A DNA stretch of 64,000 nucleotides. Origin: Apostichopus japonicus. Taxonomy: Eukaryota > Echinodermata > Holothuroidea > Aspidochirotida > Stichopodidae. Position numbers and translations under genes: made by a program. Location: positions 17,284,376 through 17,348,375 of the forward strand of contig NC_092567.1 in NCBI RefSeq assembly GCF_037975245.1, in the 5' to 3' direction. The notes under the pieces are model-generated. The model was not told the DNA's origin. It worked only from the letters and a program-made list of their open reading frames with translations, and searched no databases. Shown piece after piece: positions 42,872 through 55,230 of the stretch; position 1 is the first letter of the stretch, and each line of letters starts with the position of its first letter.

Positions 42872-43311
42872 TTAGAAATAACTACTTTTTATGAAGATCG
42901 TTAGCAAAGAATGTACTAACACGTTCAACAACTACAAAAAATCAAATGACAAGAAAGAGAAATCGCGCACCGGTGCCTCTATAGTGTTAAGAAACCACAA
43001 TACTGCCATGTCGCACAAATAATCCTTTTTCTATTTGCGGGAATTGTTCACCACAAGTATCTCTTTCAAGTTCAAATACGTTAATGCATGGGTTTGGTTC
43101 TACTTTATTACAACAGAAAATTCCAAATGTGTGATATTCACAAGTTCTTTAATGTAAGTCCACAAATGTTGAAGTGAACGTTAAAATTTCCTAATTGAGA
43201 CATATTTGATTCGAGTGACGTGACATCGTTCATACAAATTATTAGCAATGAAATGAGGGCAGTGAGTAGAGACATGCGCATTTCGATATCATGAAATGTA
43301 TTATTTATCAT
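42872..43311 (-). pseudogene. Broken Frizzled-CRD-like gene, unit B
   Basis: Aligns to 22013-22447. On the minus strand a TGT Cys codon has become TGA, an extra base nearby shifts the frame, and two other Cys codons read TTT. The signal-peptide part and the upstream TATTTATA word are still intact. Shared lesions with unit C indicate that loss occurred before B and C separated, or spread by conversion. Confidence 0.6.
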
Positions 43312-43575
43312 CTGTCTCTCGATTTCTTCATCGTGTTTGGTATCGATCTCGGTAACCCAATAATATAAATAGGCCTTTGTTTAATCTGAACGAGAATGTT
43401 TACACAGAAGGCCTTTCTCACCCATTATGTGACACAGATTGCAGATGCAAAAAATATATCATTCAAATAATGTGGATGTGGAACTACCTTGCACCTGCCT
43501 ACTAAATTTGTGGGAAAATCAATGGTTTGGTAAGTAAAGTACGTGTTGTTATACTATACTATATACGTACAATAA

Positions 43576-43640
<65 letters not shown>

Positions 43641-46600
43641 TCGACCACGCGGCAAAAGAAACTGTTTTGAGAAACTGAATGCAAGGGTTGTATGAAGGAA
43701 ATGGTGTAACGTTCAGGAAAAACAGTGCACGGTTATATGGAGAACGCACCCTTTTCCCTTCTGCGGGCAGTCATCACAGTACATGGTGGTTCACGAATAA
43801 GACTGTACTGTTTTAACACTGAATGCAACCAATCCTATACCCACACACAAACCTTAGACACAATATACAGCCTAGATATCATGCAGCTGTTGAAAAAAAG
43901 ACATACGTTACACATATACATTTGGTTCTGAACGGCACTGTGGTTGTATAGCTCCAGGGTAATATAAGATATACAAACAAAAAAAGATACTGCCGTAAGC
44001 CACAGTGGTTGTAGATTCGACCAAGTAGTTGAAAACTTCGTTAATCGACTTACACAGCTAGTTAAAAAAAATAATATGACACATATGTCTAATTCTTAGT
44101 AAAAATAGAAAATAGAACTTACTTTCTCGAGGGTGTGTAGAAGTTAGCACGTTATTACACCAGCTATAAACTATAGAAATAAGGAAGGCTATGATGATAC
44201 TCGTTGAATGTTTTAATCTTGTGAGAACCAAACTAGCAATGTTTGTTCACACCAATACGTGTACAATAAAAACCCATCACAAACCACACCTACATTCATA
44301 GAGTCTGTTTATTTGCATACAATTTTCACCCGCATATGTGTGGCAACCGTACACACATACGAGGTTAGAGTAGATCTGTGTTAGTGTTGTCCGTGTATGA
44401 TATCCATCATCACAAAGTACACGGAAGTTCGTGGAATAATCATGCGCGGGATAATGCATAGTAACGGCAAACGCCCTCACATGATATTGCAATCATTCGT
44501 CATTGCCCACCCACTCGTCAAAACTTTGAAGAAGTCCGACCGTTTTAGAATATCGTTTCTGTATAAACGGCTTCAGTGACACAAGGAATTTTATTTTGGC
44601 ACTTACAGATATATGTATTTCTGTCTAATTGCTTGCTGTACTGGTACATTATTCTTGACTACATTGTACAAGTTAACTGAAAGCTACGGGATTTATGTCC
44701 TTTGCAAGCTTTAAATGTTCTGTATATGCACGTTGCTAAGTCCATAACATAACACAGTTATTTTATTGAGACATCAATGCACTGACAACAGAACGTAACA
44801 CATTTTAACCCTCAGTTGTATGGTACCCTTCATAGAACTATTCTGCATTTTTGTGATCCACTACATAGAACTATTCTGCATTTTTGTGGCCCACTACATA
44901 CACCTATTCTGCACACTCTAGAGTAGTTATTGGGAAAGAATAATGAAAGTGGTTTCTATGCGTTGTGTATTGCAAAGACTTGTGTTATCAGAGAATTTGA
45001 TAAATGTTGTTACTTTTTTATAATGTTCTGTATGCACGCACACATACATCCACTTTAGACAATCCATAGACAATGCCAGTAGTATTATAGACACATCCAT
45101 ACTCTTTCATAATTTTCTGACAGCGTATTAAGACTTACCAACCGAGCTGGCTGTTCTACATCATAAGGTTCCTGCCAATTAGTTACACAAACTGAACCTG
45201 AGATTACACGAACGTTTTATCGCTTTCATAGCATATGTGACTATCATACCGTACTGTGCATATGGGTATCCAGGTATAGGCTGACATTTTCGTTAAACTT
45301 GTAAAACTTGTAAACAACGTAATCATCTGTTTGAACCTATGTGCCCCCGTCTTGGAATTCAGTGGAAGGCAACCAGTTGCTTATCGATGAGTGCATTCAG
45401 TAGGTTATAAACAATAAAACTGACTGGAAAGTCAATATAAGTAAGTTTACCACAACGAGCAACACTTCCCCTACAGATTGTGAATAGCGACCATCCCGTG
45501 TACTTAATACCTAAAGACAACCCATCAACTTAAATGTCTCAACCAATTGTCCGTTTTATTAGAGCGTCCATACCATCCATTTTTATTACTTCAACTTCAT
45601 ACTAGACTTTTAAGAGACGAAAATGTAGAAATTTGATGTTTTACATTTGTAGATTTTGGTTTTAAGCTTTCCTTTGCTCTGATGGTATTTGAAGAAAAGA
45701 AACCTTAAAAGGAATTATTTGTATATAATTTGCTTCGTTTTTATCTCTAGGGATGGTGTCAGCTTTTGCGTTATAGTTTCACCACTTAGTTCCCGTTTTG
45801 TTCGATTTTACTTGACCTTCTCTTTTTTCTTTTAAGCTGCCAATTTTTGTGATTGAAATTCATGAAAGAAGAGAAATTGTAAGTCAGCTGTTATCAATCT
45901 CTCCAAGTTGTTAGAAGTCGTTAATATGTTTACAAATTGAAGAAATTTGTCCTGATATAACAACCCATGGTTGCAACCGCTTCAAATACTCTCCTTTGGG
46001 ATTAAGTCAGTGGCTCTACTTTCTCTCCTCGGTTGTAGTTTTTTTTTTACCCTATTCAATATTTAGTTGTGCATCATCAGATTCAGTTCCATGTGAAGTA
46101 ATACTTTGTAAATACAACCATCTTTAAAATACAGTATTCGAGCTTGCTAGCATATAAGCTTTTCGATGGTTTATTAAACAGATTTGTTTGTTGTAGGCTT
46201 GAAAACAACCGTTTGGTTTTCATCACTGTTAGTTTCAATTTTTACGATCCCACACGTACCCCACAACAATGTAGTTCAAAAAGGTTGACGTCACTTCAGT
46301 TACTAGAGGAATATATTTTTTTTACTTAATGATAATTGTGTGAAAGTATCTCAGCGAAGAAACTTTCTAGATTGAATTGGAATTTCTCATTTAGTTAAAG
46401 GAGAGCGGGGCGGGGAGGGTGGATCAAGTTTGGAAGGATGTCTTATTAATGGCAATCTTATATTTGAGTAATACTTTGGTAATGCTCAGTAAAGATCACC
46501 GGAAGGGGATTTCTTAACGAGAAAAGTTTGCTTTTAAATTATGACTTTAGTCGAAAACAGGATGAAATATAAAACTGGTTTGTGGCAGATGTGGGAAGTG

Positions 46601-47407
46601 CTGTGTTTTGGGAATCAAATACAGGATGTCATTGTGTGTTTTTTATTATTAATGTAGGTGAATCAACAGTACAACATTGGATATTTCTCAATAAAAATGA
46701 AAATATGCTCAAGTCGAGAGAAACCTTCTGAATCTTCTTTGAGGTGTCGCAAAGTACAGAACAAAATCTGAGTGAGTGAATTGTATGCTTCTCTCAATAA
46801 TATGTACCTGATTCGTATACTACCCGCCCTCCCACCCCCCCCCCCCCCACCTTGCCTTTGTCTCCGACAAACATTCACCATTTTTTTCTTTATTCGAAGA
46901 TGAGCTAGTGCTGGAAGCCAAAAAGGACCAAGAGGTTCCTTATTGGGGGGGGGGGGGGACTTACGTAGGTGTTCATAAACTGGAAAACAATTGTCCGATC
47001 ATCTTAACAGCCACAGTTTGCATTCTTTCGAGAGTCTGAAATTAATGTTCCGGTGGATGAAGTTTATCAATTATCAATATTACTGGAGAATTTCTGCATC
47101 ATTAAGTGAAAACCAGATCATCAGAACTTTTCGTATGGCGAAGATAAACCTTTTTTTTTTATTCGGTGATACTTTATGAAATTCAATACGTTCCGACCAC
47201 AGCAGAGTCAATCATGGCATAAATTTATTTCTTATGTTGAAATATTATCTACAAAGAAAAGCAATATTTCTACCAAACTATCTTGCTTTTTGACGAAATT
47301 TAGAATAGAGAGAACATTGACAGGTAAAGCAAACATTCCATAATTATATGTCACATTTCAAAGATATTTAAGCGAAAAGATGATAGAGCAGGTACATCTG
47401 CCACTAT
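43312..47407. other. Intergenic, unit B
   Basis: Contains a (TA)n run (43570-43634), the empty sites for the 1.8 kb element (near 43637) and the 785 bp element (45510-45521), a C-run near 46838, a G-run near 46946 and the empty Penelope site (near 47236). No confident gene. Confidence 0.45.
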
Positions 47408-47660
47408 GATACCATTGTCCACCAATATGGTGCATCTCCTGGGGTAAGGTAGGGTTTACCTAGTTAAAATACTTACATCAATCAACCATATGATATCATT
47501 GACCACCAATATGATGCATCTCCTGGAGTAAGGTAGGGTTTATCTAGTCAAGATAGTAACATCAATCAATCATATGATACCATTGACCACCAATATGGTG
47601 CATTTTTATGGAGTAAGGTAGAGTTTACCTAGTCAAGATAGTAACATAGGTCAACCATAT
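47408..47660. repeat. Tandem triplication, 84 bp unit
   Basis: Three units starting at the GATA(C/T)CATTG words at 47408, 47492 and 47576. Unit A has a single copy (30166-30250), so the expansion arose in B or was lost in A. Confidence 0.8.
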
Positions 47661-50630
47661 TTAGTAAAAACCTAATTTAATTGAGGGTGACACGGTTAGC
47701 CAGAGCTTATCTTCCCCCGAGGGAAAGACAAAAAGAATTGTTGTAAATACCAAAAAAAGGAAATTTAAGACAGACAGATTAACAAATAAAAGAAGCAAAT
47801 GAAAGGCTGTAAAAGAGCAGCTAGCAGAAATACAGACAACAAGAGAAGCGGAAGAATAAAACAACAGTAGATATAAAACTTAAAATGAAAACAAAACAAA
47901 CAAAACCCTGTGGGATAGTAAAATATAAAAGGAGCATAGGAACGAAATGAAATAATAAAACAAATAAATAGAGTGTTATCATGTTAAAGTAGATAAATAT
48001 ACATCAAATGTAAGGCTATAGTTAACGATTAAAACATCTTTATCTCTTAAATTCTGGTATTATTGTAAGTTCTTTATCTCTTAATTCGACGATTTTTCTC
48101 GATATCCCAACAACTTATCCCACAATAAAAGAAGGAGAATGAAGGAATCGATAATTCACAACTCAGTAGGTAACTATATATTTCCATTAAAGTCCCTGTT
48201 AGAGCAATTCGCAATACGTTAGTATCTATAGTACATTTTCTAGTTGGAGGTATTTCTCTTCTGTAATTTGCAGCCTCTATTGTATATTGCAGAAAATGAG
48301 TGAACTATGTTCCAAATGCTTATTGTTTCGAATAATATCAGTCATATGATACCCCTTTCCTTCATAAGTTTATTGTTGTCGGTTGCATTTACAAATATAA
48401 AAAATTACTCAGATTTTGTTACGATGTGATCGATCAATTGTGATATATGAACCAGCAGTGAACTTACATACAAATGTGCTTAAATTCATAATGTTACAAC
48501 ATCGCTGAAACTTCAAGCAAAACACGATAGAAAATCACTCTTATAAATAGACAAATGTATAAGCAGGCTGCTGTTGATGAGGCTGGAAATAGATTAGAAA
48601 AGAGAGAGCTTCAATAAAATAAATGATTTGTGTTTTTTTACTATCAATATCCAGGTGTTATTTATCGGTACGAATAGATGCTATTTAAAAACGAAATACT
48701 TCCGTTTGCTTAATAGACTGCTGTAGTTGTGTAACGATTGGAAGGGACGAGGCAATACTTTGTTTGTGAGCTCAAACAAATTCACTATTCCTCCCCTTGA
48801 TGTCAATGTATACATAATAACATGTAGGGTTAAGTTGGAATTGCCCTGGCAGCCCTTGTACTGTACTCTGTTAACATATATAACATATGTTCATGTTCAT
48901 TATAGTTCTGATTTTTAATTTCGTATGATGGTTGGAACATCGTAATCATTTAATGGCAACTACCAGGGAACAATTGGATCAATAGTATCAAACAATATCA
49001 GATAAAATAGATAACATATTAGCGACTGAGTGAATCGATGTGCTTTCACAATAACCAGCAGAATTTATGTTATTTTGCCACTCCCTGGCAGACGCTAATT
49101 GTCACATTTCCATTCTTTTAGAAGACATACTGACACTAGCATCTACATTTGCCTTCCGTATGCAACTTAATTAAGTTTGCAAAAAGTCAATGGACACACT
49201 TGATTGAAAGCTCTGATTTATCTATTTTTCTATTTGGTTATATTTACAGTAGTTATCATACGTTCTCATCAGAGTCGGCCATTATCATCATAATATCACC
49301 ATTATCGAGCTATTGGTATATCTAAATGCGAATACTGAACGTTGATAATCAGTGTCATGTACATTCAATATATTGTCGTTACCGAACAGATAGTTTGTAG
49401 CGACTCATTTAACCCTATTCGCGTTCCAAAGCACTAAGATGTTTTCTTCTTATAACGGACTGCTCATTTGCATAAAAGAGTTTTTGCATTCCAGGAGGCT
49501 ACGCGCTTCGGGAACGTTGGTTGTATTATGTAGGGAGGTGGTGTTGTTTGCTAGCGTTATCATTGCAGCTATAGTTTTGGTAGTGCATAAGCAGCAAGTG
49601 TGTGTTTTTCTTCATATACGTGTGTAGGAATCACTTCTTGAATAACACTGCATGTACTCTTATGTACACCTATAACAGTTATTGTATTCTTTGTACAGTC
49701 AATCCTATCCTAATGGAATCCTTAAGATATTGTAACTCTATGTTAAGTGTAGTCTGTATAAGCCTATATTAAGTAGGCCTAATGGGCTTACTTCCAGGGA
49801 TGTGTAGTCACACATTCCTGGTCTGCTGTCGGCTTGTGAAGATTCAAGATGAGAAAATAGATCAGTAGAGCACACACATCCATGGAGTTTTGTCATCTCC
49901 GTCTTGAAGTCTCTATACACATGTACGCTTTGCCGAAATAAACCCTCAATTCAATTCTCGGAGGACTTTCTACGCGATACATTTTTGCTGGAGTTAACGC
50001 TTACGTTCATACTATATCACCTGTTTATTCAGAGGAACACTTTTTTTCTAGTCATTTATGCATCGCCACCGTTTACCTTGGGAAAGTTTTGATTACCAAG
50101 GTTTGAACCTTGCAGTTGAGTTAGGTGCGCTGCCAGTTGACTTATTGATACTTGCACTCGAGGTAGCCAGTTTAGTATATAGTACGTTTTATTATTTAGT
50201 TTAATAATTATATCGTTCTATCGTGCTCGCAAAGATTTAGCTCGTGTATTTTTGTAAAGACCATCTTCTACTGGATTATACGGCGGACAGTGGAAACGTT
50301 TTGCCGGTGAACTTTGCGTTGCCCTTTTATTATGGCCGGCTGTAGTCTCACGTCTAGGCCTACCCCGGGTCGCGCCTCAACCCTCACCGCCCATAGTATA
50401 CCGTTCCATGGAGTGTATATAGCAGCAAGATCGATGCGACCTCCTGTCCGGAACAAGCGAAGAATACTAGGGTAAGTGAGCCTAAACATTACCCTAAATG
50501 TTGGTGGGTTTAGTTGAGGTACAACGCGCAAAGGGAAAAGGTGTAGGCCTACTGTTGTTTGACGGCGGATTACACTGAAACGAAAGTGGATAGCGTACGA
50601 TCTTACACCCGGTTATTATAAAGGCCAGTT
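47661..50630. other. Intergenic, unit B
   Basis: Collinear with unit A. No gene supported. Conserved donor-like CTAGGGTAAGT near 50467, as in A. Confidence 0.4.
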
Positions 50631-51071
50631 ATGAGGTGTTGGGGTAGTATTGGCATCCTGATTGGAACAAACAGGAACCAAGAATATATGCATGAATTAA
50701 TTGCACAAAACTTGATATTGTTAGACACAAGGCTGAACCTGGAACCTAACAAAATGTTCACAGAGTATTATTGTGAAAAGCAGTTTGATGGAAATCCTTG
50801 CCATACAGTCATGCTTAGAACAAACTCTCGTCTCCGTGAGCTCAAATGTTTTATCCGAAAATGGCTGCGAACACTGCCAGATCCTGCAAAACTGGTGTTT
50901 CAAAAAGTAAACAAATTACACAATTCAAACTGTGGGTATAGGACCTTGGATGTTCAGATTTGTTACTTTTTATTGGCCTATGAGTATGCTGGTGATCATT
51001 TTTGTTGTGGATCATATAAAATTAAGGGACTGACCACGAAGAAGCAAAGTTGTGGTATAATTGGCGAATAG
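50631..51071 (+). CDS. Hypothetical protein, 146 codons, family unknown
   Basis: Open from ATG to TAG in unit B. The product is basic with 9 cysteines, no signal peptide and no clear membrane segment. The most protein-like part is FIRKWLRTLPDPAKLVFQKV followed by a Cys-rich end (HFCCGSYKIKG). Unit A's copy has a frameshift and two stops. A TTCACAG acceptor-like word at about 50756-50762 lies inside, so the real exon might start near 50763 and the ATG could be fortuitous. It could equally be a decaying exon of a lost gene or of a transposon. No function is proposed. Confidence 0.3.
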   Translation: MRCWGSIGILIGTNRNQEYMHELIAQNLILLDTRLNLEPNKMFTEYYCEKQFDGNPCHTVMLRTNSRLRELKCFIRKWLRTLPDPAKLVFQKVNKLHNSNCGYRTLDVQICYFLLAYEYAGDHFCCGSYKIKGLTTKKQSCGIIGE

Positions 51072-51769
51072 GAATTTACATCGTCTTAATAATTGAATAT
51101 CTATATCACAGTGTCATTGCTTTGTGTCTCCTTTGCTGTCATGATTGTAATGATTGAGCCTCGTGTTTATCATATTGTTTTTTTCAATACTATTTTGTAG
51201 AGCAGATGTATTGTGTATATATATATTTTTATAGTTACATTTTTATAGTTACATATCAGTGGTGTAATATTGACCAGCTCCACGCTGCACAGGAATTAAT
51301 AACCATCCTAAATGAAGACTTAACTGACATGTGAGAAGTTTTGCACCAACTGCAAAGACTTCAAAAATAATAAAGCCCACAGGACGGGCTTTATTGGCGA
51401 CGCATTTTTGAGGTGCAGTAAGTCTCGCCTAATCATTGTCATGTTTTACACGGTTATGTTCTCGGTTATTTTGCCTGCAGATTGAAAGCTGCGACTTATT
51501 CATCCAATTTATAAAGAGAAGGTGTAACCTGATAAGGTTGACAGGCATAGAGGGAGGCATTTACTTTACTAAGCTCTCTTGGTAAATGGTTTACTTAGAT
51601 TCTACACAACCGAATTAAATATTATCTAGAATGTTCATGACTGTTAAGGGACGAGCATGTGGGGTTTAGTAAAGAACATTTGAGTTGACAAAGAACATTC
51701 TGCTCATTCTATTAATGACTACCATACACAAGTCAATGAAAACGTATATATTGTATTTTGTATTTTGTA
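51072..51769. other. Intergenic, unit B
   Basis: Includes a short TTTTATAGTTACA tandem (51228-51257) and a TTGTA-rich stretch (51748-51782). No gene seen. Confidence 0.4.
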
Positions 51770-52400
51770 TTGTATTGTATTTTTATTGACTACAAAAAAA
51801 GCTTGCAATGTATTTGACATGACTTTACTCTTGAAATTGGTTACAAGTTACATTAAAGGTAATGATATCAATGTTACAATGTATAAACATCTTTCAAGTC
51901 AAGCCAAGCTCTTAACATGGGTTGATGATCCGCATTTAATTAATTTTGGTGCCAAGTCTATTTGCTATTTACTGAAACGACTTTGTCAGGTTTATAAAGT
52001 AATAGTAATTATCATGGTTAGACAGCTTATCAGGCGCAATCCTTGAACATCTTAGCAATGGTGACGTCGAAGTCTATTTTAAGACTTTTCACTCTGTTTG
52101 TACGCTGAAGATGCATTTGACTTAGCTGAGAACGAGCCAGACTTAAAATGGACTCTTAACGATGCTCAAGTCTACTGTGACACTTGTACGTTTATTGACC
52201 ATTTTTGGTGATGGAAACTATCGATTCTATATATCATGATACTTACCTCGGTGATGCTTTCAATTCTTATAACAATAACATAGCTCTCTTCAGTCTGCTT
52301 ACTCACTCTTATCACTTGAAACGAGGCTATTTGATCAACTGCTGCTCCAACTATTTTACCAGTAGTAGTCTTCCTAGTGTTATTGTATGTTAGAGAGGTG
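51770..52400 (+). pseudogene. Non-LTR retrotransposon reverse-transcriptase relic, unit B
   Basis: Reads FIDYKK, then after a one-base slip in an A run, ACNVFDMTLLLKLVTSYIKG and NVTMYK: the FIDxxKAFD...LL-KL...GI-G...MY block of LINE reverse transcriptases. About 100 codons on, at 52101, LYAEDAFDLAENEPDLKWTL then YCDT matches the YADD catalytic block and the following 'LAE-E-DL...L---YC' motif. A further TYLGDAFNS (near 52240) fits the 'YLG' motif. The middle motif is not recognisable. Stops and frameshifts make it dead. Confidence 0.7.
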
Positions 52401-54229
52401 AGTAAGTTTTCCACTTTTGCAAACATGTTTCCTAAGTAAAGACTAACAATTGTGTGACTTACGCCGAGCTTGGAAGTTACAAGATTGCTAGGCTTAATGA
52501 GAGCTGAGTTATTGAATACTAAGGTCAAATTTATTAACAGTAATGATAATATATGCCTTGCAGGTATGATGTAAACATTACTAAGATAAAGCAAACCTTC
52601 AAATCAACATGGATAAACCGGATTGAAAGAAATTCTGAGGAAACAGGCATGCCCTTAATTTGTAATAACCCCATCTATCCAAATAAAATTCATAACAATT
52701 GCAGTGGCAATATACTGTTAGTACAAACTGGCTGACAAAGGACGTTTGTTTCAGATTAAATCATACATGCTCAAGTCAATAACAACTCTCAGTGTAAACC
52801 TTATAGGATATGTAAGAGGGTATTACAATTAGAAAAATACCACTCGCCTCCATAAAGCCAGGTAATTTTTTTTCCGTCTTAGTAAACGCAGATCTCCAGA
52901 AGTGAACGGCCGACATGGAAACTTGTATTTTCAGGGCAAGAATTTGCACGTTATGTAATAATGGAAAAAATAATTAGACCGCGAATCAGGCTGTTTGCTT
53001 GAATGTTTCGACAGTGAAAGGATAAACATTTATAAACTTATGACGATAGGCATCATAACTATTGACTCTTTTAGTGCTAAATTATTACGTCAGTTTTAAG
53101 TTTTTTTTCTTCTGGTGTTTGCTTTCATACGTTGTACCGAGAGGTTATAGCCGTTTGTTGTCGTGGCATATACTAACGTTCTCTTCTCCTCTTTTCTCCT
53201 TTTGCATAAACCCTTTTCTGGACAGTAACCTATTCGATATATTATTCGATGTTTGTATGTAGGGTGCATTTCATTGTATTCAAATCTCATTCACCTCTTA
53301 GAAGGATATAAACTTAAATCAGCTGAAAATGAACTGTAAAACCGAATAAAGGACACATGTTTCTTGCAATTAGGTTTATTGATATGCACAGCGCTTAGGA
53401 ATGAAATTTTAAAAAGGAGATAGTTTTGCCGACTTCACGACAAGACGAATACATTTAAAGATAAAGCAAGCCCCAAGACGTGGGAAGACTGCTCGTTTTA
53501 AGGAAACCTGAAATAAGGATCATGTACAGTCTCAATGCAGTTGAAATTATACAATCAAGCTAAATCAACGAGTATGAAAATCTCTGAAGTTTTTACTTCA
53601 ATGTCTGTGAACTTAAGATAAGATGGTTATATAAAGTTGAGATTAATCATATACTCTACATAAGGCATTGCGAGACCGACATTGCTGGTTAAAATACATC
53701 CTACCAAGCATTACTTACTTTCCGCAATGGAAATGTTAATTCTAGGAGTATCCCAGCAAACACATAACGTTTTTATAACATTTTGAGAAGGGCGTAGAAA
53801 TGTTAGAAAAATGTTATTGTAAAAGTCATTTATAATATTTTGTAGATATCATATGAAACATAAAAACGTTTTAAATTAAAATACTAACAATTTTTATAAA
53901 GTAGTTTCCACAAATGTAAACATGTTTTGAAAACGTTTAGAGGAAGGTATCGAAAAAGCGTAAACAATGGAAAATATGTAGCAAAACTCCGTTCATTTCA
54001 ATTGAACACAGCTACCTGCAGGGGAAAATCTTTCATTTGATCAACATATCGGTGATTTTTGTCAGAATGTCATATCACTATTATAGCATCATTAATACCA
54101 TATAAATAGCATACCTCTTATTCCCATTAAATTGTTTATTGTACCTCTAACATAACCTCCCAAAGATGGCATGAAAAAGAAAAATCTGGTTCTGTCTTGA
54201 CGATAATTGAGTATTAACAGAATGCAAAA
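52401..54229. other. Intergenic across the B/C unit junction
   Basis: Runs through the unit change near 53083 without a mark. No gene seen. Confidence 0.45.
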
Positions 54230-54680
54230 ATGTTTGGCGTTTGTTGACTTCAAATGACCTTTGACCTCCACCAAAATATATATGTTTGGTTCATATACGT
54301 ATTAAATATGAGATCTGCCCAAGATGACCTTCTTGAGATATAGTGTTAACAAGTTTTTCACAATTTGACCCCTGGTGACCCCAAATGACCATTGACATCC
54401 ACAAAAACACTACGCTTCTTGTTACTCAATGTTATGCACCTTCATAACAAGTATAAGATCTGCCCAAGCTTCTAATATTGAGATACCATGTTAACGAGGT
54501 TTTCAAAATGTGACCTCTGATGACCCCAAATGAACGTTGACCTACACCAGGCTTCTAGTACTCAGTGTGGTACTTCCACACACCAAATATGAAATTGGTG
54601 CGACACTCCCTTCTTTAGATATCGTGTTTACAAGTTGGGCGTCACAAACGAACACACACATGTTTATGATGGCGTATACT
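54230..54680. repeat. Degenerate TGACCCCAAATGACC tandem repeat, unit C
   Basis: Counterpart of 1220-1640 and 36870-37260. In sequence it is closer to unit B than to unit A. Confidence 0.6.
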
Positions 54681-55230
54681 TGTGCACAGGCATACAACAT
54701 CATGAATGCATAGGTTACGATTATCATTGGAACCCAAAATGTTTCTGGAAGCTGCCATTTTGCATATAGGTGGTGCCATAGTGCCACTAGAACCTGAAAC
54801 CTTTTGCTCTCTCTTTGCTGCTTCATTGCATATTCTTAGCTAGAATGTCAATAGTGTTGACACTGAAACCGATATTAAAACGTTCAACATTTTACAAATC
54901 AATATTATTATTCAAAACCGATCTAAAGTATGGAAAATGCACATTGTACTAATTACAGCAAACACGAAAGTAGGATGACTATTGATCAAGTCTTCGGCCT
55001 TGGGTGAGAAGAAACATGTAATCACTGGTATTTCTCAAATGGAATAACGGGGTTCTTTAAAACATATAGACTAATAATGATGGTAGGGTTTGTGCCTCTG
55101 TTTAAGTCTAAGCTTGATGCAATTGTGACACACGATACATATTGACAATGTCGAGGATTTGTTGTGCTTTTTTCTAGGAGGTATACCATATGATCATAGA
55201 ACGTGGGCCAGTTTGATTGTATGGAGACAA
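54681..55230. other. 3' flank of C1
   Basis: From about 54740 onward unit C becomes clearly more diverged from A and B. The AATAAA present downstream of A1 and B1 is altered here. No gene. Confidence 0.45.

Larger units (their letters stand above)
35675..53082. repeat. Segmental tandem repeat, unit B
   Basis: Second copy, about 17.4 kb, collinear with unit A after removal of A's insertions and with unit C up to the window end. It gives the empty (pre-insertion) state for all four insertions in A, so it is the best template for the ancestral unit. Confidence 0.93.
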
